A stretch of DNA of 64,000 nucleotides, taken from NCBI GenBank assembly GCA_033439295.1, contig JAVTLE010000008.1:1612001-1676000 (forward strand). Direction: 5' to 3'. Position 1 is the stretch's first letter. The number at the start of each line of letters is the position of its first letter. The notes beneath the pieces were generated by a model, which was not told the origin of the DNA, ran no database searches, and saw only the letters and a program-made list of their open reading frames with translations. This stretch comes from Deuterostichococcus epilithicus. Lineage: Eukaryota; Chlorophyta; Trebouxiophyceae; Prasiolales; Stichococcaceae. A program made the translations under genes and the position numbers. Below are positions 31,370 to 49,330 of this stretch, in pieces.

Positions 31370-32007
31370 GCCACGGGGGACTGCAGCGTGCGGTGCTAAT
31401 GCACCGGGTGGAGATAGGAGAGCGGCGGGGAGACGGCATGGTGGCGGCCGCCGCCGACAATTGATGCGCAGCGCAGCCTGTGCTATCTGGAACAACATTC
31501 TTGGGGATATGTCTGCGTCTGGCTGCGATCGTTGAGCAGGGGTGGACGTGTTGTGTAGCTGAAACTCCGCAGTGCAGCGTGCTTCTCCGGCAGCAGTGAC
31601 TGCCAGCGTTTGGGTGTACCTAGTCTGTAGGCAGAGAACAAGGGCGCGACACGTGTTACAGCCCTCAAAAACACGTCTGCAGAATACCTCTGCAGTGATG
31701 TCCCAAACTCTTTGTCCCTCCGACCAACATGAGTACATACACGAGTCGAAGAATTCCCGCGGCAATGCAACACCCGAGCAATCTGACATGAGTGATAGAG
31801 CGCCCGAGAGCAGTATCGCTCCATGCCTCTTGGACGAGAGCCTTCCAGCCATCCTTCAGAAGCCCCTGCAACCAGCGTCGACAGCGTCAGTCGAACATGC
31901 AAACGACATAGGTACATGCAGGCGGACGAGGTCGAGCAACTACGGCGTGTCTGAAATTAGACTGGCATGCATCAGCTGCGTGATAGCGTGCAAATCAAAC
32001 AGCCCAC
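31370..32007. other. Convergent intergenic region
   Basis: About 640 bases between the 3' ends of HSP110 and the bS21 gene. The open frame 31572-32138 (plus) has no recognisable similarity or splice context and probably reflects 3' UTR sequence. Confidence 0.5.
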
Positions 32008-32394
32008 TCAGACAGTCAAACACACCCACCGTGCTTTGCGCTGCATGGCCCACCGCAGCTTTTCCCGGAACGCCTCCTTGCGCAGCCGCACTTTTGTCTC
32101 CTTCTTCGCCAGGAAGCGCTGCTTGGCAGGCTTCGTGAAGTGCTCACGACCCCGCCACTCCTTCAGCAGCTGGTCCGCGAACACGGTGCGCGTCATGTTG
32201 CGCAGGGCCTTAGCCACCTTGTTGCTCTGCACCGGCACGGTGATGACGCTGCGCTGCTGCTGGGCCTGCAACTGCACAGCGGCCTGTGGTAGGCCCGAGA
32301 AATGTGACCTACAGCAGGATGTGCTGGCCTCTGCGGCGGCTGGGGCGAAGCTCTGCAGCGAGATGAGACGCGTGAACGCCTGCCTCAGGGCCAT
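32008..32394 (-). CDS. Mitochondrial small-subunit ribosomal protein bS21m
   Basis: Small-subunit ribosomal protein of the S21 family. One open exon of 128 codons from ATG 32394. Residues 1-50 are rich in Ala, Ser, Gln and Arg with almost no acid, a likely mitochondrial transit peptide. The mature part VPVQSNKVAKALRNM followed by basic helices (KQRFLAKKETKVRLRKEA, EKLRWAMQRKAR) is the S21 fold. After QRKAR the sequence CG|GTGGGT could be a donor, so the last residues to the stop at 32008 may be replaced by a short downstream exon. Targeting to the mitochondrion rather than the plastid is inferred. Confidence 0.85.
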   Translation of the reverse strand: MALRQAFTRLISLQSFAPAAAEASTSCCRSHFSGLPQAAVQLQAQQQRSVITVPVQSNKVAKALRNMTRTVFADQLLKEWRGREHFTKPAKQRFLAKKETKVRLRKEAFREKLRWAMQRKARWVCLTV

Positions 32395-32731
32395 CCTCTT
32401 CTGTGGCCAAGCCGGCAGCGGAGCGTCGCTGATGCGTACGTTTATTGAGCTTATCGCGCAGCTGGGGAGAGCTGAGGGAGCGATAGGGGGTCACTGTGGC
32501 ACCGCACCACTGCTTGCTGCAACCTGGTCCCGATGTACTGGATACGGCAACCAGCATACGGTCGTTGCCGCAAGCCCTGAGTTCTGACGTAACCAACCAT
32601 CTCGTTGTCCTGAGAGTCCCCGAGAACATCCAAGTCAGCAGCAGCAACGCAGCGAGGCAGAGCTAGCGTTGCATGTAGCGTAGGAGCGGTCCGGGGGCCT
32701 TGCCGGCAACAGCTTTCTGTTGTCGGCTCAG
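32395..32731. promoter_or_regulatory. Shared upstream region of bS21m and beta-amylase
   Basis: 337 bases between divergent start codons, so the two promoters overlap or nearly abut. No defined element was recognised. Confidence 0.5.
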
Positions 32732-37316
<4,585 letters not shown>

Positions 37317-38738
37317 TTTCAGCTGGCAAACAGCATGGGGTGGCCGTGCGCGGCCGTCCTGAGCTAACGCCACTTCGCCAAATGTTGCCGGCAACGGTCA
37401 TATCGCACTTCAAATCGGATCCACGCACACAGGTCCCGCTCGAGACGGGACCGTATTATCGGATTTTATTTTCGGTTCGGTATAATTGCACATCACGTTG
37501 ATGGGTTTTTGCGCAAGCGCTGCACACTGCGCCGCCCCCCGGGTCACATGGCGTGCGGGGGTCGTGTGCGTGCACAAATTTTGGCCACTGACATTTGGGG
37601 GCGCAGTGGCGGAGGCGATGCTGCCACGGTCAACTGCGCCGCTAGGGCCTCGATATCGATCTGAGCTGCATGCCAGCTGGGGATGTGTGTGTGGGGTTCA
37701 TTGTATAGTACAGTGTCGCGTTTCAGGTGTCGTGCTCTTTAGGCCCCCACTTCCTCGGTCCGGTGGGCTGCCACCTGCAGCTTGCCGGACGTGTTATGGA
37801 AGGACTCTTTGGATGATGCACCGTTTCTTCATTGCAGTGTTGTTTTTAGGGCAGTGCACCTGGTTATTGGTTGCTGTCTACTCACTCTCCGCTGTGCACC
37901 GCATGCTGTTGCGGCAACCCTCACATCGCCTGCCACGCCTTCAGACAGCACAATCACAGCGATGCACGGCTTTACCATCTTTACTTCCTTGGGACTGCAT
38001 ATGCCGAACAGCGAAGCCCTGTCTGCAGTTGCTGCCAGCCGTCTGCCGCCGGTAACCAACGGTGTCGGCCCACCATCGTGATCTGGGCCGGCCACTCGAG
38101 CACAATTAACAACGGCAGGACGCTGACTCGAGCTCAAAGGTTGAGCTCGGCTTCTCTTCAGGAGAGGGCTCTCGCAGGTGCTCGTCAAAATGTCATCTCG
38201 GCGGCAGAGCTGCGGCGGGTTTCGCCTCCCGCACAAATGAGCAATGCACATGGCGATGCGTTCGAGATTCACAATCGCCGTTTGCAAGAGCCTTTCAGCC
38301 TTGAGTGTACCATCTGACCATCTGCAGAGTTTGCCAGACGGTGTCACACGCACCCTACGCTTTTTTGCCACCGGGTTGAATCGGATTGCCTCTGTGAGTG
38401 TGACGATTCAACCCTTTTGCGGGTGTTCCACTGTCACTTTCGCAGCACTGCAACTCCTAACGACTAGGTCAGTCCACCTTTGTTTCACGGACTGCCTCTG
38501 GGACATACAGCAAATCGGATCTACTGCACTTTGCCTCGCCCGAGTGCACTCTGCTCCATCTGGGGTGTGGTTTCGCGGCATCCGCTTGAAGCTTGATTGC
38601 CTTCGCTAGGTGCTGTATCACCAGTGGGCGGATGGTCAAGTGCCCACAGCTGCGCATCACCACTCACTAAAATTGCGCAGGTGCTGGTGTCGCTGCAGGC
38701 AGCCAAACGCAGCACAGACCAGCAGCTGCGAGGGCAGA
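37317..38738. other. 1.4-kb intergenic region
   Basis: Lies between the beta-amylase stop and the ARF start on the same strand. Overlapping open frames on both strands (for example 37829-38371 minus) lack ATG starts, similarity or splice support. An A/T-rich stretch at about 37455-37495 stands out from the GC-rich surroundings. No gene is called. Confidence 0.4.
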
Positions 38739-40311
<1,573 letters not shown>

Positions 40312-40943
40312 GGCTTCCTTCGCCGCCGCAGCATCGTTGAGGCGATGGCCAGCCGCAGGCAGCGCTGTGGGTGGCTCGCATGTGGCCTCTGGGCGCAGGG
40401 CCTCGAAGCCAGCCAACGAGTGCACGGCTGGCATTCGGCCCCTGCGTTTTGTCAGGTTCGACTGCCGCAAGAAGATGGAAATCTGCGATGGCTGATATAC
40501 TGGCTATGCCAACAGCAAGCCCAGTCGTTCAAGCGATTCCAGGGCCCCTACAGGCGGAATGTCTCGGCAGTTGTAGTACACCAGATGACGAGCATTTAGG
40601 CAGGTGCAAATTCTGGAACGTAGTTTGGAACGTAGCCCCTCTTACAAGGCCAAGCTACCTACCTATCGCACACACACGCAAATTCAAATGCTGACGCCAA
40701 GGTTTCGCGCACTGTCTGGTTATCGACGGTTTGCTGCAGTTAGGGCGCACCACAAATGCCGCGTCCTCCGGTACATCCTACCTACCACCTCTCTGCCTCC
40801 ATGTTGTTGTTGCTGCCACCGCATCCATATCAGGTTCATCATGTTAAGACATCAGAAACCGCCCAGGTGCAGCCGGCCTAGACCGCGCACGCCAAGCTGA
40901 AAGAACCTTCCCTCTTCCCTCTGTGGACACCTCGCCATCACTA
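40312..40943. other. Convergent intergenic region
   Basis: About 630 bases between two convergent stop codons. It holds 3' UTRs and the short local repeat GGAACGTAG at about 40614-40635. No gene was recognised. Confidence 0.5.
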
Positions 40944-43828
40944 GATGGTCAGCTCCTCGCACTCGCGCAGCATGGCCTCCGCGCGGGCCTGGATGGCGGC
41001 CAGCTGTAGGGAGGCGATGGGGTTATCGGCGCGCACCAGCCGGTTGCACGTCACCGCCATGCGCACCCGCGCCTGCAGCACTGCACCGTGCAGCTGCCGC
41101 GCCTCCGCCAGCATCTGTGGCGGCGGTGTGCAGGGGTCATGGAGACCAGCTCGTCAGTGGCTCCAGGATGCAGACAGCGCTTCCGGGCGGGCGCCATGCG
41201 CGCACCCGGCACTTGACACAGTGGACGTGCAACAACGGCATCCTCACCTCGGATACCAGTTGTGTGAGTAATATCTGTAGCATGTGCAAGTTCCAGACAC
41301 GCACTAGATTGTGTGCACAGACACCACGTGGGCAGTGGCGGTTGCCTCTCAGCTGCAGCCGTCCGAGCACGCGTCTGTGCTGCAGGATACTGTGGCACCT
41401 CACCGTCTCGAGCGCCTTGACCTGGGGTTCCAGGTCCGGCGCCAGGGATTTGGCCACGAACGGTTCCGCCGCGGGCTGCATAGCAGCGCCCTGTGGTGGC
41501 GACGCGGCCGCCTCTGGCATCGCCTGTGCCCCCAGATGGCAGCCGAGAGAGGGTTCGATGGGCTTCGCGATGGTGCACAGCCAAGTGCTTCACGTGAGCC
41601 GTGTGCCTCAGAGTGCAGACAGTGTACCTGCTGCTGGTGTGCTGGCAACAGGCGCGCGGTTGCAGCAGCACGCTGCGGCGGCGGCTGCAGCGACAGAAGG
41701 TCCCCAGCAGGAGCAGCTGCAGCGCCGCGTGGCGGTGGCGGGCGAGCGGCACCAGCCGGCTGCGCCTGCTGGGCGAGCGAATGTGGCGACGGAGGCAGAG
41801 CCTCGCTGCCGCACACCGTGGCCTGGGGCGACCCGGCAACTGGCGCAGCGGCGGGCGCGGCCCTGCGCGGCGGCGGCAGCGGCATCTGTCCCGGCTGGCG
41901 GGTCTTCTGAACGCCTGCAGCCAGGGGGACTGCTGACCCGGTTTCCGCTGTGGAAAACCTGCTGTGAACTGCAGCTGTTGCAGTCAGCACCATGCCCTTG
42001 AAGCCTCACCACTGGCTGGCCGGGAAGTAGGCCTGAATCTGCAGCTTTTGTCAGGCTATGGGGAGAACTTCACCGGCATTGGTGATGGTGGGCCTGTGCA
42101 GGTTCAACAGCTGCGGTGGCGCTCGGGATGCAACAGCTGCCGCTGCCGCCGGCCGCAGTCCTCCGGGGGCCGGATGCACGGCGCGGTGCAGGTGGCCGGC
42201 CGGCGGCAAGGGGCCGCCGCCACTGGAGCCTGGCTGGCCGCGGCCCACCATGTCCCCGGTCATGCCGCTGCCGGAGCCTCCGATCGGACTTCCGGCGGCA
42301 ATCCTGCCCAGGCCGATGCTGCCGACGCCGCCGTCCGCGACGCCGCCCGAGGTGCGCTGCAGCAGGCCGCCGGCGGGCAGGGTGCCCGCCTGATTCCCTG
42401 CACGGGAGTCGATAAGAGAGCCTGTTTTTATTAATTTAATGAAAGAAAATCTATATGCGGCAATGGAGGGGTGTCGGAGCGGCTCTGCTGCCTTTCAGCC
42501 AACTGATAGGAAGGGATGGTGGTGATCCTCTTGTCGACAGCTTTCAAGTGGCATTTGTTCATGGAACAATTGGTATTGCTGCAGAGAGTCAGACTAGAGA
42601 AATGGTTCGTTTGAGCAGAGCAGCACCTTGCACTGGCGGTGCCATCGCGACGGGTCGCACCGTGGCAAGCGGCACCGCCGCAGGCAGCGTCTGACCTGCA
42701 GTCGACTGTGGCGATGGCGCAGGGCTGCATGGAATTTGGACAAGGGTCAGCAGGATACATACACACGATCTCGATAGCAGCTTGACGCAAGAAGCAGCTT
42801 GTCAGCCACATGAGCAAGTCGCAGGATACACGAGCGTTTCAAGTAGTGGCTGTTGCAGCGCAGCGGCACCCAGCAATGACTGATCGCACCTGCTGACGAG
42901 TTCCTCGTGGTTAGCAGGCGACGCAACAACGGGTAGATGAGCAGCAGGTCGGGCAGCCCGACCACTGCCGCTGCCGCCAGCGCCCGCAGCGGCAGGGCGG
43001 GCCCCTGGCGCCACAGCGGCTGCTGCACCGTGTCGCGGCGACTTGCGCGGTGGAGGCATCTGGTCCATTGGGCGGGCCGCGGGCCTACATGTGCAAAGAG
43101 TACAAGCCCCGGGAAGCTGCCAAGAGTCGGGAATGTTCCCCAAAGACACCATGTGGTCAGTTTTTCTTGGTGTGCACATTTCTGCAAGATGTGCAAAGGT
43201 GCAGATGTGCAAGAGCAGGTACCAGTGCAGCAGTACCTGCTGATTGGCCTGTTGTCGTGCTGCGTCTCCTCACGCTGTGGCAGCTGCTGAGCTGGCCGCC
43301 GCTGAGGCGACTCTGCCAGCAGAGGCGGCTGCTGCTGGGCTGGCTGCTGCTGCAATGACTCTGCCGGCGGTGACGACTGCTGCAGGGTTGGCTGCTGCTG
43401 CTGCGACAGCAGTGACTGCTGCAGGGTTGGCTGCTGCAGCAACCCTGCCGCCATCTGCTGCTGCTGGGCTGGCTGCTGCTGCGATGATTCCACCGGCGGA
43501 GACTGCTGCAGGGTTGGCTGCTGCTGCTGCTGTGCAAAGTCGATGGCCGCCGCGGGCACCTGCTGATGTTGCGTCTGAGGCGACTCTGACAGCGGTGCCG
43601 CCTGCGTCACCTCCATCTCATCAAACTCTGGCTGGCTGGCCAACATGGCTGGCGCCTCCTCTGCAGCTGCTTCGGGCGACGCAGCCTTGCCGCCCCGACC
43701 GCCGGTCGTCTTGGCGTCTGCAGCGGTCGTGGCCGCTGGCGCTGGTGCAGATGCTGTGGCAGCGTCGGCGCCCTCATCGCCGGCACCTGGCGAGGTCGGC
43801 CGTGCCGCCAACCTCGGCTCGAACGCAT

Positions 43829-43893
<65 letters not shown>

Positions 43894-45722
43894 CCGCTGG
43901 ATGGTGCCTGCTCAGTAAGGCTCTGCACGGGCACCGGCTCCGTATGCGCAGTGTGGTGGGCGCCGAGGTCGGTCTCCTCTGCGCCTGTTGCGTTGACACG
44001 AGGAGGCCAACTGCATAAGAAGTGGCGAGTACTCGAACGACCATGCGTGCCCGGAAACTGCGCCGCCGGCACTCTTGCAATCACCCCAGGACATCGCACC
44101 CCGAGGGCAAGGGAGGACAAAGCGAGCGAGGCTCATGCACCAAGCTGAGCAGACTGCAACATGGGATTCTGCGTCCGACGGCATCAGATGTGCTGCCGCA
44201 TGTACAGGACCAGCGAAAATGTTCATGCTGATATCTTAGGCACCTGCGTCGTCGGGCATGTCCTGCTCGCCACTGCCCTGAGCCTCCTGCATCATCACAT
44301 CCTTCGTCATGCTTTGCACCACGAATATTTTCACATCGGCCTGGCATGCATAGGTCATGTCATCCAACTGTGATGCAAGAAGCCTGACCATGGCAGCAGC
44401 GCACGGTCCAACCTTCCTTGTGCATCCATGATTGCATGCAGTGTGCCTGACTCACGCCTCGCACCTGGTTGGTAAGCAAGTGCCCGCTATCTGCTGGCCC
44501 CTTGGCGGCCGCGTGGCGGCCGGGGGGCTCGGTATCCACTGTCATGTGGACGGACCCCTCCTGGCTGAGAGGCGCTGACGCCTCCTGGATCGGCGTCAGG
44601 GCGATCCGGCCGCCGCCGCACATCTGAGACACCTCCGTCGTTGCCATGGGCGCCAGCTCTCCGCCGCTGTCCTCATCGGGGCCTGCGCGACAGAGAAGAG
44701 ACTTAGCTGCCATGATTTCGCCATGAGCAGGCTGCAAAAGTCCAGCCGTGCACCTTTCTACCGTCAGTCAGCGCCTCAGCTGCTCAGTCCTGGGATTGGA
44801 GCTTGGTGGATCCTCCTGAGGAACCTTCGAAAATGCCTCCAACCGGTCAGCACGCATGCATCCTAGACGATACAGCCGCTTTAGGCATGCATGCAAATCA
44901 CACCTGCATGCTGCGGGCGACGCTGGCGCTCGTCTGCGGGCGCTACCGCCTGCAGACCCTGCCAATGTACCCACATGATGCGTGACACGAATCAAACAAT
45001 GCACCGAATCCTCATCGCACTGCTGCTCCGAACATGAGAAGAGGACATGCCAACGACCACAAGCTAAAACATGCGCCACACCTTCATTGGGGATAGCGCA
45101 TCCAGGTCCTCGACGTCGAACTCGTTGATGAAAGCATCGTCGTCGTCCATGTCATCTGCAACATCCACACGGCATCTGAATGCAGGTGCATGCATCGGCC
45201 ACCAATCATGACATGCAACTGAGTCTTCCCACAGCCACGAAAGTGCGCAGGTGATACAGCGGTGCGGCGCCCTGCCTGTGACCAGGGCGGCGCTGCCAGG
45301 CTTCCTGCAAATCAGATGCACCATATGACCTTTGATGATGCGGCTACACGGGTGAGAAAAGGGTAGCAGAGTAATGGTGGGGGGCGCTTGCGCCGGCAGG
45401 ACACCGGACAAATATGAACAAACATAGTGAATGCTGAGTCTGCGGTGCGGCCAGGTCAGACGAACCTTATTGCGAAGGCAGGCGCAGCATGTCCCATGTT
45501 GCCCGTCATTGTCTGCTTCTCATGCAGCGTTCGCAAGTAGCCCAGGTCCTCCTCGTCATCCCCACGATGCTGCTGCTCTGCAGCAGGGGCGGTCCGACAC
45601 CAACTGTCAGCTGCTTGTGACATCGAGTCGGCCAATAACCTCACCTTCCGCAGGCCAGCAGGAATCGCACGGTTCACTGCAGCAGTAACCTCACCTGTCA
45701 GGCCGTTGAGGAAGTCGTCCAT
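40944..45722 (-). CDS. Unrecognised Gln/Ala/Pro-rich protein with acidic N-terminus
   Basis: Family not recognised. Phase-matched exons link most of the span: 45722-45695 (MDDFLNGLT), 45577-45466, 45175-45082 (acidic, ADDMDDDDAFINEF), an exon near 44690-44465, one near 44280-44240, then a large exon to about 43225. That exon holds 21 or so Ala from a GCC run and then Gln-rich repeats of the type QQQQPTLQQS. It continues through the segment RALAAAAVVGLPDLLLIYP (about 43060-42893), a Gly/Pro-rich exon from about 42409, and the C-terminal exons VAKSLAPDLEPQVKALET and a helical end with DNPIASLQLAAIQARAE. The phase between 45082 and the next exon does not match, so one small exon is missing from this model. 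Composition resembles transcriptional co-regulators such as Mediator subunits, but this is only a suggestion. Confidence 0.6.
43830..43889. repeat. (GGC)n/(GCC)n run encoding poly-Ala
   Basis: About 20 uninterrupted GGC units on the plus strand, read as GCC (Ala) by the minus-strand gene. Such runs are prone to length change, so the exact number may vary between assemblies. Confidence 0.9.
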
Positions 45723-45772
45723 GCTGGCCTGTGCTAGCTGAAGAAAAGAGGACACGAGCCTCCACAGCCGAA

Positions 45773-45876
45773 TTACTTGGCGGACGAGCGCGAGCGAGTG
45801 GCCTTCACTCCTCCCTGCAAGTTGTCGGTGACCTTACAGACCACCACCATTAGCTTGCCGCTGTGCTCGAGTCGCG
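45773..45876 (-). other. Orphan exon-like sequence, weakly SRP9-like
   Basis: A short minus-strand frame follows a TTTGCAG acceptor-like site and reads SGKLMVVVCKVTDNLQ before a stop at 45773. The SGKL..VKVTDN phrase recalls the SRP9 core. There is only about 150 bases to the end of the next gene upstream on the same strand, too little for the rest of an SRP9 gene. It may be a relic or chance. Confidence 0.2.
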
Positions 45877-46024
45877 CTGCAAAGGGTAAGTGGCAAGGTG
45901 CTAGGTAGCTGCTTCCGGAAGCAGTAGCAGGAAGCTGGTGAAACTTTTAATCCCTTGCAGCAATCAGTCAAATTGACAAAGTAACTTTACTGTCGATCAA
46001 ATTAATCAGATCCCCGAGAACTAT

Positions 46025-48853
46025 CTACAGCTCAAAGTTCCAGGCGATGTTTGCAGTCGACCCATCGGGCGACATGCGGTTCTCATGCGAGATGCGCAGC
46101 GACAGGCCATCGCTGGAGGTGCTCAGCGCAAGGTGGTGATGCAGCAGGCGCTCCATGCAGCTGACTGCCTGCCGCGGCTCCAGCGTGGGGTCCACCAACA
46201 GCCGCCGCAGCCTGCATCCCACATTCAAATCACTTCATGCTTCTATGTGCTTGAAGCCACAGCAGTTGTGTGGTTCCAAACTTAATCAGCGGTCGCGGCA
46301 GGTGCCAGACGAACAGATCACACTTCGTAGTCAGGAGATCTCATGCTTTGCAGGAAGGTGTGATAGCTGCGTGCCTGAGCCGCGACTTGACGTTGTCCCG
46401 TAGCCTCTGCATGTCCTGTTGCTGGTGCCGCCGGAGCTGTAGTGTGCGAAGAACCGCATCTCCACTGGCCTGCGATCCTCAAAGACAAGCACGCCGGTCA
46501 GGTGCGCGCTATGTGTGGTGTCACACTCTTCAGGTTTGGCTCTATGACAACAGGCAGAGTTGCAACGGCTGGTGGGATGCAGCTGGTCTTGCAATTGTTC
46601 AACGCTGCCAGAAGGATCTCAACTACATCCCTGCACGCGCTCTCACAAGGCAACGAGGTTGCATCATCGAACCTCGATGTGTGACCGCAGCTGCGCCGCC
46701 GACGCCGACACCGGCACCGCCAGCAGGCCCGTCTGCTCGTCCGTCTGGAAGGCCTCCTGCCGCTGCACTCGCAGCGGCAGCTGCTGGAAGCGGCCGCTGC
46801 CGAGCGCGTTGCAGTCCGCCGCCGCCGATGCCGCTCGCTGCAGAAACTCGATGTAGGCGGGCTGCATGGCCAGCCGGTCATCCTCTGCAAAGATGGCCGA
46901 CAGCCCGGCCGCCCCAGCTGCTTGGTCCTCCAGCCGCCGGACGCGCTGCAGCTGTGCCGCCAAGGCGCGGCATCCCGGCAGGTCCGTCGTCAACAGGTGC
47001 CTGCGCAATGCCACGGTGATATGTTCATACGTCCTGCAGCATCGTGAGGCATGCTCAGGTGTCGATGCTGTGACCTGCAGCAAACCTGGATCTCACTACC
47101 GCAGCCCTCCTGCGGATGTCATGCAGTCAGCGAGGACCAAGTGCCTCTGTCGTGTATCACATCATCCAGCACGAGATCGTTGCTGACCTTTGTAAGGCTT
47201 CCAAAGGTGCATCGACGTCGAGCCAAACCCGGCCGGCATGGTCCGCGCCAGTGTGGTTGCCCAGCAGGAACTGTATGCCGGAGACATCTTCATCCACCGC
47301 ACCCAGGAGCGACACCAGCCGCTGCACAGCTGCATCCCAAGACACACAAACCTTGTGTCGGTGGTACGATGAGGCATGTGTGGCATGTGCCTTCAGGATT
47401 GACGCTCTGCTATTGTGGCATTCCAGCAAGCTTGCATGCTGTGCCTGACATCAGGGCAATATGCAGGTGCCTCACCTTGTAGCTGCTTGACCTGGCTCAG
47501 GTTTCTGAGGCTGGGCCCCATGGCCACGGTGCACTGCAGCCACACACAGGCTGCACAGGTTCGGGCACAAGGGATGTGCATGTGCATGTGCAGGACGACT
47601 ATGCGCCTCATGCAAGCATGGTGTCAATCACAAAAAGGTCGACCAAATTCCGAATTGCAAGGCTCACCCGTCTGGTCATCCTGAGAGCAGACCGAACGAT
47701 GTCCACCTCGGGGCTGGAGCCCTCATGGCGCGCCTGACGGGTATGCTCGGCTGCATGTGGCATGAATGTGCCCAGCCGCCGGCCAACGCCTGAGGAAACG
47801 TCCAGTCCTGCACGTCGCAGCAGGTGTGACCGCGACCATCGCACTGCGACATGGGTTCCTGGTTGGGTGCAGATCGAACAGGCGACGCAGGGCAGCACGG
47901 CAGCACACCTCCCGAAAACTTGCTGTCCAGGCCGCATGCGTCCAGAAGCCTGGCGAGGGCCCGGGCCGTGGTCCCCGGCAGCTCGTCGCCGACTGCCTCC
48001 TGCTGGCGCGCCTGTCAACCCGCAGATGAAGTTCATCAAGCCTCGCTTGCTCAGGATTGGCAGTGAACCCATGTCTGCGATCTGTCAAGCCGGACCAGTG
48101 GCAATCGAGTCGATCTAAGCCAACTGCACTGTGCCCGCATCGGCGCCGCACCGGGGGCGGTAGCGTCACAGCTACCCGCTTTGGCGGTGTGTCCTCTGAA
48201 TCCTGGTCTGCATCATCCTCTGCTGTATTATCCGAGGACCGCTGTTGCAGGTAGAAGACGAAGCGGTAGCCGGGGCCAGCGGCGGCGCCTGCCGGACCGC
48301 CCTGCAGCAAGATGCCGGTCACATCGTCTGGTTTTAAGGACTGGCACATGTCTCGTCCTGCATTATGCAGAAGCAGGCGGCGGTGAAGCATATGAAGACC
48401 AGCAGAGACCATCCTTCTCACCGCTTTGGCGACATCAAGGTACTCGTTGAGCAGCTTGAAGGACCGCTCGTTCTCGCGCTGCGCTGTGGGGTGTGCTGTC
48501 CACCGATCTGGGTGCACCATCAGCATAAGCTCCCTGATGCGTGACTTCAGAGTTGGCGGAGGGTCTGCGCCTGCAGAGCTGGCGAAGCCACGGCATGATG
48601 CATGCCGCTTCACAGGCTGCTTCTGTGCGGCGCCGAGCGCCGCCAATGCGCAGGCCGCCTCGTGCACGCCGCTCTTGGGCAGGTGCAGCGGCCTGCAAAC
48701 GGTTCTGAACGAGGAAAGGGATTGCAGCTGGCAGCTGCTGGTCGAAATAGATGCTGGGTAGGGAAAGTTTTGCTGCAAAATAGGATGCGTAAGAATTTGT
48801 TGTCCGCAGCGAAGGCCTTGCACCAGGGACCACAGGCCTTCTGGCGCCCTCAT
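46025..48853 (-). CDS. TCAIM-like protein with DUF4460 (J-like) and DUF4461
   Basis: Resembles the T-cell activation inhibitor, mitochondrial (TCAIM) family, whose biochemical role is unclear. Exon 1 (48853-48422, 144 codons, phase 0) has a Ser/Gln/Arg-rich likely mitochondrial presequence and then DUF4460: RIRELMLMVHPDRWTAHP with an HPD triad, and RSFKLLNEYLDVAKA. Later exons carry GPGYRFVFYLQQRSS (about 48260) and then DUF4461-type helices: AVQRLVSLLGAVDEDVSG (about 47320), LAAQLQRVRRLEDQAAG (about 46940), a final exon ending AWNFEL at 46025, and TGVLVFEDRRPVEMRFF (about 46490). Several middle boundaries are unresolved. The pairing of a J-like fold with DUF4461 supports the assignment; function is unknown. 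Confidence 0.8.
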
Positions 48854-49330
48854 GTCAAGCTACTGACAGTGAAACAAATTTGTGACAATGCAGAGCGCAC
48901 GAGACGGACCTGTGTTCAGTGCATGCATGGTATTGGCCTTTCACCGCCCCGTTCGGCTTTGATGGGTGGCCCTTCACTCGTGGTGCCTTTCACTGGGAGG
49001 TGAAAAGCCGGTGCCTACAAGTGCCTGCCCAAGGGTGATCTGGCAAGTGTGGTGACAGTGTGCGTCCTTCCATCGGGGGTTCTACAGCACAGCGGCATCA
49101 GGATCAAGTGGGTGGACGTTGGGTTGATGGTTCAGTGCTTTACATCTCGACTCCGAACAGCTTGCACGATGCAGCAGTGGCAGCTCACTGGTTCGCGTCA
49201 GACACAGGATAAGTATGACCATGAAGAAATGCCTGTTGTGCTGCGCTCTGATATGCGCATCGTCGCCGGCAGTTCGAGCTGTGAAACGGTCGCTGTGCAA
49301 GCACGCGACCTCGAGCTGCAAGCTGTGCGC
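48854..49330. promoter_or_regulatory. Shared upstream region of TCAIM-like and TPR genes
   Basis: 477 bases between divergent start codons. No defined motif was recognised. Open frames here are short and unsupported. Confidence 0.45.

Noticed and set aside
31572-32138. Plus-strand frame of 188 codons
   Set aside because: It overlaps the bS21m gene in antisense and lies in the HSP110 3' region with no recognisable domain.
37829-38371. Minus-strand open frame beginning AKKRRVRVTPSGK
   Set aside because: It starts with GTG, not ATG, has no splice context, and the rest has no coding character.
41117-42001. Plus-strand open frame (294 codons)
   Set aside because: Antisense to phase-matched exons of the minus-strand Gln/Pro-rich gene and without similarity.
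45695-45755. Start of the Gln-rich gene at 45755
   Set aside because: That codon is GTG. The ATG at 45722 is preferred, although a CTTCAG acceptor-like site at about 45740 leaves an upstream exon possible.
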